Below the pieces are notes generated by a model. It was not told the DNA's origin, did no database searches, and saw only the letters and a program-made list of their open reading frames with translations. 51,519 nucleotides of DNA, taken from the NCBI RefSeq assembly GCF_004343305.1, contig NZ_SMAF01000022.1, positions 1 to 51,519 on the forward strand, read 5' to 3'. Within the stretch, counting starts at the first letter, position 1. The number at the start of each line of letters is the position of its first letter. The translations under genes were made by a program, and so were the position numbers. Positions 7,524 to 16,261 of this stretch are shown piece after piece. The stretch is from Pseudofulvimonas gallinarii. Lineage in GTDB: Bacteria > Pseudomonadota > Gammaproteobacteria > Xanthomonadales > UBA2363.

Positions 7524-8111
7524 ATGACCACCTTCCTGGCCCTCGGTGACTCGTACACCATCGGCGAGGGTGTCGATACCGCGCACACCTGGCCGCACCT
7601 GCTCGCGCAGGCCTGTGCCTGGGCTGCGCCGGAGGTGATCGCGCGCACCGGCTGGACCGCGGACGAGCTGCTGGTCGCGCTTGACGAGGCATCGCCGACC
7701 GGGCCGTTCGACATCGTCAGCGTGCTCGTCGGCGTCAACGACCAGTACCGCGACCGCGAAGTGGCCGAACACCTGCCGTACTTCAACCGCCTGCTGACCC
7801 GCGCGGTGGCGCTGGCCGACGGCGATCCGCAGCGCGTGTTCGTGGTGTCGATCCCGGACTGGGGCGCGACGCCGTTCGGCCACAACGATGACCGCGGCCC
7901 GCCCGCCATCGCCGGGTCGATCGACGCCTACAACGCCGCACAGGTCGAACTGTGTGCGCTGCGCGCCATCACGCATGTCGACATCACGCCGTTGACGCGG
8001 CGGCTCGCCGGCGACGACGCCATGCTGGTGGGCGACCGGCTGCACCCGTCCGCTGCGCAGTACGCGCGCTGGGTCGAGCTGATCGCCGCCGCCATCGCCG
8101 CGCTGCGCTGA
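7524..8111 (+). CDS. SGNH/GDSL-family hydrolase, 195 aa
   Basis: The protein is a small esterase-like enzyme. Block I is FLALGDSYTIGEG with nucleophile Ser10, block III is GVNDQYRDR (oxyanion Asn), and block V is Asp171-x-x-His174 (DRLHPS). There is no signal peptide, so it acts in the cytoplasm, unlike TesA-type lipases. It starts five bases after alaA and ends facing hemY. The substrate cannot be told; candidates are short acyl esters or acetylated sugars. Confidence 0.88.
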   Translation: MTTFLALGDSYTIGEGVDTAHTWPHLLAQACAWAAPEVIARTGWTADELLVALDEASPTGPFDIVSVLVGVNDQYRDREVAEHLPYFNRLLTRAVALADGDPQRVFVVSIPDWGATPFGHNDDRGPPAIAGSIDAYNAAQVELCALRAITHVDITPLTRRLAGDDAMLVGDRLHPSAAQYARWVELIAAAIAALR

Positions 8112-8193
8112 GGCGCGGCGCGCACGCGCCGGTCGAGGCGCCAAGGACTGTCTGCATACAAGCGGCGCGCGTCCCTGCCAGCGCCTGCGCTGT

Positions 8194-8219
8194 CCGGATG
8201 CGCGGGTATGCGCATCCGG
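8194..8219. terminator. Perfect inverted repeat between convergent genes
   Basis: CCGGATGCGC (8194-8203) and GCGCATCCGG (8210-8219) form a perfect 10-bp stem with a six-base loop between the ends of the SGNH hydrolase gene and hemY. No T-run follows on either strand, so it is a candidate bidirectional terminator or mRNA 3' stabiliser rather than a textbook terminator. Confidence 0.5.
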
Positions 8220-8232
8220 CAGGTCCGCGGTT

Positions 8233-9504
8233 TCAGTGCGCGGCGACGTCGTCCGGCAACTGCGGGAAACCGTGCTCGCCACGCTTCTCGGAGGCGGCGA
8301 ACAGGCCGAGGTGGCTGGCGCGTGCGCCCCCCGCCGGCAGCGGCAGCGGTGCTTCGCCGCGGCGGCTGCGCAGGACGTTGCCGAGGGCGACGCGTGCCCT
8401 TTCGGACTGGTTCTGCCGTTCGGCGATGTCCGCCATCAGTTCCCAGGCTTCGGCATCGCTGTCCAGCGCCAGCGCATGGCCGACGAATTCCTCGGCCTGG
8501 CTGGTTTCGCCCAGCGCCAGGTGCAGGCGCGCCAGCGTCAGGTTCAGGCCAACGCTGTCCTTGTGGCCGCTGAGCCAGGCTTCCGCCTGCTTGAGCCGGC
8601 GGGCCGGGCTGGACTGGCGGATGCGGCCGTACTGGCGGATCAGGTCCTCGCTCCACTCCAGCTTGAGTTGCGTCTCGATCAGCGCCGAGGCATCGACATC
8701 GGCAAGTTCGACCGCGCGCTGCACGTAGGCGGACACCACGGAGTCGGTGCGCTTCTGGCCCCGCGGCAGCGCTTCCCAGACGCGCGTCAGTTGCGCGCCA
8801 TCGGAGGCTTCGGCCAGCGCCTGCAGGATGGTGGCCAGTTCCAGCTTGGCGTAGGCCAGCCCGTCGAGCAGCTGGCAGCGGTGCAGTTCCGGCAGCAGCG
8901 CCAACGCTTCCTCGGCGCGGCGGCTCTGGCGCAAGGCTTCATGGCGTAGCAGCAATCCGTTCGGCGGCAGCGGCGAGAGCCCCTCCAGCAGCGACAGCGC
9001 GTGCGCCGGCTGTTCGTTGGCGAGCGCTTCGCGCGCGCGTTCCAGCTGCACCAGTCGATGGCCCTCGGCATCGTCGTCGAGCGCGGCGAGGTAGGCGTGT
9101 GCCTGCGCTTCATTGCCGCGCGTGTGCGCGGCCTGCGCCGCCTCCAGCAGGGCCGGGATGCGGAAGTCGCTGTCCTCGGCGGCGCGCACGAACAGCTTCT
9201 CGGCCTTGGCCCACTGTCCTTCGCGCAGGCGCAGTTCCGCCTGGGCAAAGGCGTGCCGCGAGCGCGCGCGACGACGACCGGCGAGCCAGCGCAGCGGCGC
9301 GCGCAACAGCCACCATACGAGCCAGATGGCCGCGAACAGCAGCGCCACCAGGCCGACGGCGGTGATCACCGTGGTCTCGATCACGTAGCCGCGGATGCGC
9401 AGCTGCACCACGCCCGGGTCCGCGGCCAGCCATTGCCATCCCAGTGCGCCGATCACCAGGACCGCGACGATCACGACGATGCGCAGGAACCATTTCATGC
9501 TCAC
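8233..9504 (-). CDS. hemY: HemY protein (TPR membrane protein linked to heme synthesis), 423 aa
   Basis: HemY is an inner membrane protein of the hemCDXY group, thought to assist late tetrapyrrole steps; it is not the Bacillus protoporphyrinogen oxidase of the same name. Two N-terminal membrane segments are visible (about residues 5-22 and 42-67), followed by a basic loop and helical TPR-like repeats to residue 400. The start is GTG 9504, because AGGAG sits 8 bases upstream and GTG overlaps the hemX stop (GTGA). ATG 9498, two codons in, is spaced too far from that site. It is the last gene of hemD-hemX-hemY. Confidence 0.9.
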   Translation of the reverse strand: MSMKWFLRIVVIVAVLVIGALGWQWLAADPGVVQLRIRGYVIETTVITAVGLVALLFAAIWLVWWLLRAPLRWLAGRRRARSRHAFAQAELRLREGQWAKAEKLFVRAAEDSDFRIPALLEAAQAAHTRGNEAQAHAYLAALDDDAEGHRLVQLERAREALANEQPAHALSLLEGLSPLPPNGLLLRHEALRQSRRAEEALALLPELHRCQLLDGLAYAKLELATILQALAEASDGAQLTRVWEALPRGQKRTDSVVSAYVQRAVELADVDASALIETQLKLEWSEDLIRQYGRIRQSSPARRLKQAEAWLSGHKDSVGLNLTLARLHLALGETSQAEEFVGHALALDSDAEAWELMADIAERQNQSERARVALGNVLRSRRGEAPLPLPAGGARASHLGLFAASEKRGEHGFPQLPDDVAAH

Positions 9505-10625
9505 GTCGAGCTCTCCTGTTCGATGCCGGCACGGTCGGCCGGGGGCATTGGATCGGGGGCGGGCAGCAGCACCGCAGGGGCACTGTCGTCCAGGCGCTGG
9601 CGCAGGAGGGCGATGTCCGGCGGCGCCGAAGTCCAGTCGATCGCCAGCAGCGGATCCAGCCGCGCCAGCAGCGCCTGCACATCGGTACCTTCGCAGCAGG
9701 CGGCGAGTGCGGCGCGGGCGGCGGTGAGGTGCACCTTCACGGCGGCACCGTCATGGCCGAGCGCGGACAGTCGCGCGCGCTGCAGCGCCGATGCGACGCC
9801 TTCGCGTCCCGCCGGCATCGCCGCAGCGATCTCGTCTTCCCGGCGGATGCTGATGAGGTTGTCGAAGCGGTCGAACTGGCGATCCCACCAGCCGCGGCCG
9901 TCATCGCGGCGCGGTGTCGGCGCCTTCGTTTCGATGATCGCGCCGGCGAACGCTTCGCTGATGCCTTCGATCTCCGCCTGCACGGCATGCCATGGCGGAC
10001 GCTGCAGGGCTTCCACCTGCCGGCGGGTATCGCCAATGGCGGCGCGCAGGCCGGCGAAGCGCTGTTCGTGGGCCAGTGCCTGTTCCGCCAGGCCCAGTGC
10101 GGTGGCGGCACCGTTGCGGTCGTCGGACAGGCGCAGGCGGCTTTCGGCCAGGATCAGCAACTGCCGTGCGTCCTGTTCGCCTGAGCGCTGGCTGGATGCG
10201 CCATCGCGCGCGAGATCGGCGATCAATGCTTCGGCGCGCGCGCTGCGGTCGGCGAGGGCGAGCAGGTCTTCCTGCAGCCGCTGGCGCAGCCGCTCGCTTT
10301 CGGCGAGCTGGTCGCGCAGCGTGCCTGCCAGTTCGTTGTAGCGCGCGCCGCGGCGTTCGTTTTCGGTGATGCGGGTGTCGAGCGCATCGAGGCGCTGCAA
10401 CAGGTCGGCCTCGGCGTTTTCCTCGCCACGGGAGGCGATGTGCGCCTGCCACAGCGCGACGCCCGAGGCGGCCAGTGCCAGCACGGACAGGATCAGGGCC
10501 GGTCCGCCGCGGCGGGTCGGTGCAGCTCCGGAATCACGGAAGCCCGGGTCACCGCCTGCTTCCAGGGCGGGGATGGCGGGCGTCACGTCGTCGGCCGGGA
10601 GGGTGTCGTCGTCGCGATCGCTCAT
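9501..10625 (-). CDS. hemX: HemX protein (membrane-anchored coiled-coil partner of heme synthesis), 374 aa
   Basis: HemX homologues are encoded with hemD and hemY and are often mislabelled uroporphyrinogen methyltransferase; no methyltransferase motif is visible here. The layout is an acidic, proline-containing cytoplasmic start, one membrane segment at about residues 43-63 (ALILSVLALAASGVALW), a long coiled coil (about 70-150) rich in Glu, Arg and Leu, and a conserved C-terminal region with WWDRQFDRFDNLISIRR near residue 240. Its stop overlaps the hemY start. Its real role is unproven; a scaffold function is inference. Confidence 0.9.
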   Translation of the reverse strand: MSDRDDDTLPADDVTPAIPALEAGGDPGFRDSGAAPTRRGGPALILSVLALAASGVALWQAHIASRGEENAEADLLQRLDALDTRITENERRGARYNELAGTLRDQLAESERLRQRLQEDLLALADRSARAEALIADLARDGASSQRSGEQDARQLLILAESRLRLSDDRNGAATALGLAEQALAHEQRFAGLRAAIGDTRRQVEALQRPPWHAVQAEIEGISEAFAGAIIETKAPTPRRDDGRGWWDRQFDRFDNLISIRREDEIAAAMPAGREGVASALQRARLSALGHDGAAVKVHLTAARAALAACCEGTDVQALLARLDPLLAIDWTSAPPDIALLRQRLDDSAPAVLLPAPDPMPPADRAGIEQESST

Positions 10626-10687
10626 GTGCGTATGCTAACCCGATAATGTGGACGCGGCTCGCGCCATGCGGTCCACTGCCGCCGCGC

Positions 10688-11521
10688 TCACGCTGGCGCA
10701 CGAACGGCCGCGGCCCGGGCGTGGACGGCCTCGAGCAGATCCTCCGGCCGCGCCGATGTGGCGGTGGTGACATCGGTGAAACCGGCTTCGCGTGCCTGCG
10801 TCGCCAGCCGGCCGCTGGCCACCACCATGGCCGAGCGGGACGCCAGTCGTTGCCGACGCCGCGTATCCAGCTGCGCCAGCAGCGCGTCCAGCAGCGCGCC
10901 GCTGCTGGCGACCAGCAGCGGACAGTCGGTGCCGCACAGCCGCGCCAGTTCGCGCCGCGGCAGCGGCTGCGACACGCGTGCATAGACATGCAGCAGCGTG
11001 ACCTTCGCCCCCCGTTCGCGAAGCGAGGGCGCCAGCAGGCCGCGTCCATCGGGCGCGCCGACGATCACCACGTGGCCCTCCAGTGGTTCGCCCAGTGCCG
11101 GCAATGCCAGCAGGCCTTCGCTGTCGTAGCGCTGGTCGGGGACCGTCGGCGCGATGCCGAGGTGCAGCAGTTCCGCGGCCGTACCCGGGCCCGGCGCGAA
11201 GACGCGGCCCGCCGCGCCGGCGCGTGCGAGGGAACCCGCCGGCGCGAACAGCGCCAGGCCGGCGCGATCGTCCTGTCGTGCGGCGATCCTCACCGCGGCA
11301 GGACTGGTGAACAGCCAGTGGCTGGCATCACCCAGGTCTTCGATCCGCCGCCCGACGTCCGGCGCGGGGCAGGCGACCAGGCGCTGCGGTGCCAGGTTGA
11401 AGGCGTCGGCGCCGGCGGCGCGCAAGGCCGCGAGCAACCGGCGCGTGCCGCGATCGCGCGGGCGCACCGTGAAGACCTGCATGCCTGCCAGTGGTTGCCC
11501 GTGGTCGCCTGTCGTATCCAT
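10688..11521 (-). CDS. hemD: Uroporphyrinogen-III synthase HemD, 277 aa
   Basis: HemD closes and inverts ring D of hydroxymethylbilane, the branch-point step towards heme, siroheme and cobalamin. The sequence shows the two-lobed pattern: FTVRPRDRGTRRLLAAL at the start, WLFTSPAAVR near residue 70, GPGTAAELLHLGI near 104 and LVASSGALLDALLAQL near 190. Similarity within this family is always weak, so context matters: hemX lies 62 bases downstream and hemY follows. The usual partner hemC is not adjacent here. The start ATG 11521 precedes a short polar leader; an internal ATG at residue 14 is also possible. Confidence 0.88.
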   Translation of the reverse strand: MDTTGDHGQPLAGMQVFTVRPRDRGTRRLLAALRAAGADAFNLAPQRLVACPAPDVGRRIEDLGDASHWLFTSPAAVRIAARQDDRAGLALFAPAGSLARAGAAGRVFAPGPGTAAELLHLGIAPTVPDQRYDSEGLLALPALGEPLEGHVVIVGAPDGRGLLAPSLRERGAKVTLLHVYARVSQPLPRRELARLCGTDCPLLVASSGALLDALLAQLDTRRRQRLASRSAMVVASGRLATQAREAGFTDVTTATSARPEDLLEAVHARAAAVRAPA

Positions 11522-11609
11522 TGCCGCGCATTATCGCAGCCGTGCGCGCTTGACCACGACGATGCTGCGCCGCACAGTCGCCGCCTTCGACAACTGGACG
11601 GTAGCGCCC

Positions 11610-12074
11610 ATGACCCTGGACGAACTGAAGTCGCACCTGCTGGCCGACATCCCGCTGGCGCGCGCGATGGCGCTGGACCTCGCCGGCTGGGACGGCCGCA
11701 CCTTCGTGGTGACGGCGCCGCTGGAACCCAACCGCAACGACAAGGGCTGCGCATTCGGCGGCAGCCTGGCCAGCCTGATGACGCTGGCCGGCTGGGGCGC
11801 CAGCGTGCTGCGGCTGGGCGAGCGGGCGGAAGGCGCGGAGGTGTACGTGCAGGACAGCCATATCCGTTACCTGGCGCCGGTGTGGCAGGACATCGTCATC
11901 CATGCCTTCAGCGACGACGAGGCGCCGGAAGCCTTCGCGGCCGCCTATCTCGACCGCGGTCGCGCCCGCACGCACGTGCAGGCGGAGTGCCGGCTCGTCG
12001 ACGGCACCGTCGCGGCATCGCTGAGTGCGCGCTTCGTCGCCATCGATCCGAAGCGGCCGCGCCCGGCGTCCTGA
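11610..12074 (+). CDS. YiiD C-terminal-type hotdog thioesterase, 154 aa
   Basis: The protein matches the thioesterase domain family PF09500, with a hotdog fold. Visible are the early NRNDKGCAFGGSLASLMTLAGW motif, in which the long helix with the FGGS stretch lines the active site, and HIRYLAPVWQDIVIHA further on. It probably hydrolyses acyl-CoA or acyl-ACP; the substrate is unknown. ATG 11610 gives the family start. ATG 11562 would add 16 residues; neither has a strong ribosome site. It is divergent from hemD, and a lipoprotein gene follows 61 bases later. Confidence 0.85.
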   Translation: MTLDELKSHLLADIPLARAMALDLAGWDGRTFVVTAPLEPNRNDKGCAFGGSLASLMTLAGWGASVLRLGERAEGAEVYVQDSHIRYLAPVWQDIVIHAFSDDEAPEAFAAAYLDRGRARTHVQAECRLVDGTVAASLSARFVAIDPKRPRPAS

Positions 12075-12135
12075 TCGCGGTCATCGCCACCATCTGCCAG
12101 AATCCGGCCCAGTGTCCAAACGGGGGAGAGCGTCC

Positions 12136-12552
12136 ATGTCCAAGATCGTCCGCATCGCCGTCGTCGCGCTGTCGGCGCTGCTGAGCGCCTGTGGCGGCGT
12201 CGGCAGCGAGAAGAACAAGATGGAGGAGACGCTGTACCTCTACGCCGGCGCGGTGCGCTGGGGCGAAGTCGAACAGATCATCGCCTTCCACGATCCCAAG
12301 GTGCTGGAGGAATCGCCGCCCACGGAGCTGGAACTGGAGCGCTGGCGGCAGCTGCGTGTCACCGGCTACCGCTCTCGCGCGCGCGAACCGCAGCCCGACG
12401 GCAGCATCGTCCAGTTCGCGCAGATCGAGTTCATGAACCGGCACACCCTGACCACGTCGTCGCTGGTCGATCGCGAGGTCTGGCGCTACGACGAGGATGC
12501 CAAGCGCTGGTGGCTGGTTTCCGGGCTGCCGAACCTCGATACGCGCCAGTAG
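12136..12552 (+). CDS. Small predicted lipoprotein, 138 aa
   Basis: The start ATG 12136 is preceded by GGGGGAGAG. The first 18 residues form a lipoprotein signal ending LLSAC, so Cys19 would be lipidated and the protein attached to a membrane. The mature part is small, helical then beta-rich (KMEETLYLYAGAVRWGEVEQI, later REVWRYDEDAKRWWLVSGLP), with aromatic residues near the end. The shape resembles NTF2-like or DUF4440-type domains, but I do not recognise a named family. It may be co-transcribed with the thioesterase upstream. Confidence 0.8.
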   Translation: MSKIVRIAVVALSALLSACGGVGSEKNKMEETLYLYAGAVRWGEVEQIIAFHDPKVLEESPPTELELERWRQLRVTGYRSRAREPQPDGSIVQFAQIEFMNRHTLTTSSLVDREVWRYDEDAKRWWLVSGLPNLDTRQ

Positions 12553-12611
12553 GCGCTGTCGGCGCCGTGCCCTGCGCCGCTTTTCCAGTGGCGCGGCCGG
12601 CGCGCAACCGG

Positions 12612-12617
12612 GATAAT
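12612..12617 (+). promoter_or_regulatory. Candidate -10 element of the rhodanese-secB-gpsA group
   Basis: GATAAT at 12612-12617 ends ten bases before ATG 12628. Transcription beginning at about 12624 would leave almost no leader, and no Shine-Dalgarno sequence precedes the ATG, so the message may be leaderless. The -35 region is weak. Confidence 0.35.
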
Positions 12618-12627
12618 CGCCGGTCTT

Positions 12628-13059
12628 ATGGATCGTTTCCCTGAATTTGTCTCCCAGAACCTGTTTCTGGTGATGGCCTTCGTCGGCCTGACCGTGTTCC
12701 TGATCGGCAGCGTGGTGTCGCGTTTCCTGCGTGGTTACAAGGAAGTGACGCCGGCGCAGCTGACCATGCTCATCAACCGCGAGAATGCCCTTGTCGTCGA
12801 TCTCAGCCCGCTGGCCGATTTCGAAAAGGCGCACATTCCCGGCAGCCGCCACGTCCTGCCCAGCCAGTTCGACCCGGAAAACAAGGAACTGGCCAAGGTC
12901 AAGGATCGCCCGGTGGTCGTGGTGTGCCGGAACGGAATGTCCTCCGGCAGTGCCGCGCAGCGACTGGTGAAAGCCGGTTTCACCCGCGCCTATGCGCTGG
13001 CCGGTGGCGTCGCGCAGTGGCAGGCGGCCGAGCTGCCGCTGGTGCGCGGCAAGGCCTGA
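12628..13059 (+). CDS. yibN: Membrane-anchored single-domain rhodanese, YibN type, 143 aa
   Basis: One N-terminal membrane segment (about residues 12-31, LFLVMAFVGLTVFLIGSVV) is followed by a rhodanese domain (40-140). The active loop is Cys100-R-N-G-M-S, the six-residue loop of sulfurtransferases, and the DFEKAHIPGSRHVLP signature precedes it. E. coli YibN has the same layout and lies upstream of grxC-secB-gpsA; here grxC is missing and secB follows after 145 bases. The sulfur acceptor is unknown. The start is preceded by a -10-like box rather than a ribosome site. Confidence 0.92.
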   Translation: MDRFPEFVSQNLFLVMAFVGLTVFLIGSVVSRFLRGYKEVTPAQLTMLINRENALVVDLSPLADFEKAHIPGSRHVLPSQFDPENKELAKVKDRPVVVVCRNGMSSGSAAQRLVKAGFTRAYALAGGVAQWQAAELPLVRGKA

Positions 13060-13151
13060 ATCGTCGCCGGAGCCCTGCGGTTCCGCGATCGTTGGATCCG
13101 GCGACGTGGCCTTGATTACCGCCCCGGCCACGCCCAGATCGAAGGGTGTGG

Positions 13152-13195
13152 GATAATCCCGCGTCCGCAATCCGGTTTTCACGTTCCTTCAGGAG
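13152..13195 (+). promoter_or_regulatory. Candidate secB -10 element and ribosome site
   Basis: GATAAT at 13152-13157 lies in the 145-base gap before secB, and AGGAG at 13191-13195 sits nine bases before ATG 13205. A -35 box at normal spacing is not convincing. secB-gpsA may thus have its own promoter besides reading from the rhodanese gene. Confidence 0.35.
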
Positions 13196-13204
13196 TTATC
13201 CCCG

Positions 13205-13705
13205 ATGTCCAACGACAACCCGGCCGCCAACGGCCAGGCCGAAGCGCAGCAGGCCGCGCAGCTGTCCATCCAGAAGATCTATCTCAAGGATGCCTCGTTC
13301 GAGGTGCCCGGCTCGCCGCAGGTGTTCCAGGAGCAGGGCCAGCCTCAGTTCAAGCTTGAGCTGAGCCAGCGCGTGCAGCAGATCGGCGACACCGCCTTCG
13401 AGGTCGTGCTGGGCGTCAACCTGACCTGCGAACTGGCCGAGAAGGTCGTGTTCCTGGCCGAGATCAAGCAGGCCGGCATCTTCGTGCTGGAAGGCTTCGA
13501 CGACGCGACCCGCCAGGCCGTGCTCGGCACCTACTGCCCGCAGGCGCTGTTCCCGTATGCCCGCAGCACGATAAGCGAGCTGGTGCTGGCCGGCGGCTTC
13601 CCCCCGTTCGTCCTGCAGCCGATCAACTTCGATCAGCTGTACGCCGAGCAGATGCGTCGCCGCGCCGCCGAAGGGCAGGGCGAAGGCCTGGTCGGCCACG
13701 CCTGA
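13205..13705 (+). CDS. secB: Protein-export chaperone SecB, 166 aa
   Basis: SecB is a cytoplasmic tetramer that holds preproteins unfolded and hands them to SecA. The hallmark stretches are present: [19 protein letters not shown] near residue 21, [28 protein letters not shown] in the middle, and the C-terminal [22 protein letters not shown]. The N-terminal 18 residues are polar and Gln/Ala-rich, as in xanthomonads. gpsA begins 10 bases after the stop. The many exported proteins in this window are natural clients. Confidence 0.98.
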   Translation: MSNDNPAANGQAEAQQAAQLSIQKIYLKDASFEVPGSPQVFQEQGQPQFKLELSQRVQQIGDTAFEVVLGVNLTCELAEKVVFLAEIKQAGIFVLEGFDDATRQAVLGTYCPQALFPYARSTISELVLAGGFPPFVLQPINFDQLYAEQMRRRAAEGQGEGLVGHA

Positions 13706-13715
13706 CGATCACGAC

Positions 13716-14723
13716 ATGGCCGCGCAGCGACCGATTGCCGTTCTCGGCGCCGGTTCCTGGGGCACCGCCCTGGCGGCCTTGTTGGCAAGAAACGGTGTCG
13801 CGACCCGGTTGTGGGGTCGCGACACTGCACAGATGGCGGCGATGGCCGCCAGCGGACGCAACGCCCGCTACCTGCCGGACCTCGATCTGCCGGCATCGCT
13901 CACCTACAGCGATGACCTCGCCGCGGCGGTTGCCGACGCGCGCATCGTCCTGGTCGTCACTCCCAGCCATGCCTTCGGCGACCTGCTCGCGCGCATCGCG
14001 CCGATGCTCCCCGCCGACGCCGGCGTGGTCTGGGCGAGCAAGGGTTTCGAGCCCGGCACCGGTCGCTTCCTGCATGAAGTCGCAGCGGAGCTGCTCGGCG
14101 ACCGCCATGCGCAGGCGGTGCTGACCGGACCGTCGTTCGCCCGCGAAGTGGTGCAGGGCCTGCCGACCGCCGTCACCATCCATTCCCCGGACGCCGCCTT
14201 TGCCACCGCGGTGGCGCGCGATTTCCATTCACCGACGTTCCGCGCCTACACCGGTACCGACATGCTCGGCGCTGGCCTCGGCGGCGCGATGAAGAACGTG
14301 CTGGCCGTGGCGGTCGGCGTATCCGACGGCATGGGCATGGGGCTGAACGCACGCGCCGGCCTCATCACCCGCGGCCTGGCCGAAGTGCTGCGCCTCAACA
14401 GGGCGCTGGGTGGACAGCCGGAAACCATCATGGGCCTGGCCGGACTCGGCGACCTGGTGCTGACGTGCACCGGTGACCTCTCACGCAACCGCCGCCTGGG
14501 CCTGGCACTCGGACACGGTGTCCCGCTGGACGAGGCGGTGCGCGAGATCGGCCAGGTCGTTGAAAGCCTGCAGACGGCCGAGGAAGTCATGCGCCTGGCG
14601 CGGCGCCACGACGTCGAGCTGCCGATCAGCGCGCTGGTCGAAAAGGCGTTGCGCGGTGAGATCACGCCGACCGAAGGCGTGCGCCTGCTGCTCTCGCGCG
14701 AGCAGAAACCCGAATTCCGCTGA
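13716..14723 (+). CDS. gpsA: Glycerol-3-phosphate dehydrogenase [NAD(P)+] GpsA, 335 aa
   Basis: GpsA reduces dihydroxyacetone phosphate to sn-glycerol-3-phosphate for phospholipid synthesis. The N-terminal dinucleotide loop is GAGSWGTA (from residue 10). The catalytic [21 protein letters not shown] follows in the C-terminal domain, then [13 protein letters not shown] and [11 protein letters not shown]. Length and motifs match the family. secB-gpsA adjacency is conserved in many proteobacteria; here the genes are 10 bases apart. Confidence 0.98.
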   Translation: MAAQRPIAVLGAGSWGTALAALLARNGVATRLWGRDTAQMAAMAASGRNARYLPDLDLPASLTYSDDLAAAVADARIVLVVTPSHAFGDLLARIAPMLPADAGVVWASKGFEPGTGRFLHEVAAELLGDRHAQAVLTGPSFAREVVQGLPTAVTIHSPDAAFATAVARDFHSPTFRAYTGTDMLGAGLGGAMKNVLAVAVGVSDGMGMGLNARAGLITRGLAEVLRLNRALGGQPETIMGLAGLGDLVLTCTGDLSRNRRLGLALGHGVPLDEAVREIGQVVESLQTAEEVMRLARRHDVELPISALVEKALRGEITPTEGVRLLLSREQKPEFR

Positions 14724-14828
14724 GCGGCGCCCCGCTGGGCGGCTGAACGGCTGGTGCGCAATGCGCGCGCCTTGCCGCCCGAACCGGCGCCGGCACCGCT
14801 CGGCGAACGATGCCAGCGCGTATTCCGC

Positions 14829-15542
14829 TCAGTAGCTCAGGCGCGCGCCCACGAAGAGTTTGTTGTAGTCGCCGCTGAGTTCACCTTCACCGACGATGCC
14901 CCAGCCGTTGCCGAAGCGGTACTGCGCATACAGCACCGCCGACGTCGTCGAGTCGTCACGCAGCATCGGCGGGAACGCCTGCTCGTTACCGGCCACGGTG
15001 ACCTTGGGATCGTCCAGGGCGACATGGCGGATCGATGCGCCCGCTTCGAAGCGCGGCGTGAAGGCCGCACGGACGCCCAGCTCGCCACTGAAGCCGTCCG
15101 TCGAGTCGATCTTGCCCGAGTCCACCGGTACCAGCGCGACGGTATTGATGCTGAAGTCGGCACTGCCGAGGCGTTCGTAGGCGACGCGGAAGAACAGGTC
15201 CGTGTTCGCCGCGACCGGCAGGTTGTAGCCGATGCCGACATTGAAGTGGTCGACGTCGTCGTCCAGGATCGCCAGTGCAGTGCCGCCCGTTGCGGGAACG
15301 ACGTAGCGGCCTTCAATGGCGGTGCGGTTCCAGCCCAGGAAGACGTGCCAGTTGTCGTTGATTTCACCCGAGCCTCGGATCGCGGCGCCGGTGCCATTGT
15401 CGAGCGCACTGTTGTCCGGCGAGACGTGCTGCAGGCCGATGTCGAAATAGGACCAGCTCACGCCCGGGTTGTTGAAGGGCTGCTGCGCGAGGGCGCTGCC
15501 GGCGGAAAGGGCAAGGGTGAGGCAAAGGGTGGTGCGCATCAT
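14829..15542 (-). CDS. Small outer membrane beta-barrel protein, 237 aa
   Basis: The protein has a clear Sec signal (about 19 residues, ending GSALA before QQPF) and then alternating beta strands with aromatic girdle residues, ending in an aromatic C-terminal residue (GARLSY) as expected for BAM substrates. Strand count suggests an 8- to 10-stranded barrel of OmpW/YfaZ size. No channel or ligand motif is recognised. It is alone, between gpsA (convergent) and trmL (same strand, 90 bases upstream). Confidence 0.8.
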   Translation of the reverse strand: MMRTTLCLTLALSAGSALAQQPFNNPGVSWSYFDIGLQHVSPDNSALDNGTGAAIRGSGEINDNWHVFLGWNRTAIEGRYVVPATGGTALAILDDDVDHFNVGIGYNLPVAANTDLFFRVAYERLGSADFSINTVALVPVDSGKIDSTDGFSGELGVRAAFTPRFEAGASIRHVALDDPKVTVAGNEQAFPPMLRDDSTTSAVLYAQYRFGNGWGIVGEGELSGDYNKLFVGARLSY

Positions 15543-15632
15543 GTTGCGGGTCCTCGACAGTTCAGAACGCGGCCATTGTAGGGAGCGACCCAGCGCTTGC
15601 GCGGATCGGCCGGCAGGATTTTTACGCCAGGT

Positions 15633-16097
15633 TCATTGCCCGCCCGGGAAGCCCAGCTGCCGCCAGGCCTCGTACACCGCGACCGCCACCGAATTGGAAA
15701 GATTGAGGCTGCGGTTGCCAGGCACCAGTGGCAGGCGCAGCCGCTGGTCCGGGGGCAGGCCATCGAGGAGGTCCTCGGGCAGGCCACGGGTTTCCGGTCC
15801 GAACAGGAAGGCATCGCCGGCGGCGAACCGCGGCTGGTCATGGCGCTGCTGCCCGCGCGTGCTGAAGGCGAACAGGCGCGCCGGCGCGACCTCGTGCAGG
15901 AACGCGTCCAGGCTGTCATGGACACGCACCGGGGCGTATTCGTGGTAATCCAGCCCGGCGCGGCGCAGGCGGGCGTCGTCGAGCTCGAAACCCAGCGGCG
16001 CGACCAGGTGCAGGCGCGAGCCGGTGTTGGCGCACAGACGGATCACGTTGCCGGTATTGGGTGGAATCTCCGGCTGGAACAGGACGACGTCGAACAT
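15633..16097 (-). CDS. trmL: tRNA (cytidine/uridine-34-2'-O)-methyltransferase TrmL, 154 aa
   Basis: TrmL is a SPOUT methyltransferase modifying the wobble base of tRNA-Leu. ATG 16097 gives the standard start [20 protein letters not shown]; the frame extends 21 codons upstream with no similarity. The trefoil-knot motifs are visible: [14 protein letters not shown] near residue 100 and the SAM-binding end [24 protein letters not shown]. Size (154) is typical of single-domain TrmL. It is divergent from the secreted protease. Confidence 0.95.
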   Translation of the reverse strand: MFDVVLFQPEIPPNTGNVIRLCANTGSRLHLVAPLGFELDDARLRRAGLDYHEYAPVRVHDSLDAFLHEVAPARLFAFSTRGQQRHDQPRFAAGDAFLFGPETRGLPEDLLDGLPPDQRLRLPLVPGNRSLNLSNSVAVAVYEAWRQLGFPGGQ

Positions 16098-16261
16098 GCG
16101 TGGCGGTGGTCCGTGAAAGGTCGAAGCCGCGCTGACTGAACGTTGCCCGGCGGCGGCCATTGTATCCGGCAGGTTTCATCCGTCTGTTGCGTATGGGAGG
16201 CATGGCAGAACGCATCCGCGCCCTGCGATACCATCGATCCACGACTCCCAGAGGACAGTTC

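Noticed and set aside
9501-10625. HemX as a uroporphyrinogen-III methyltransferase
   Set aside because: No SAM-binding or CobA-type motif; the protein is a membrane-anchored coiled coil.
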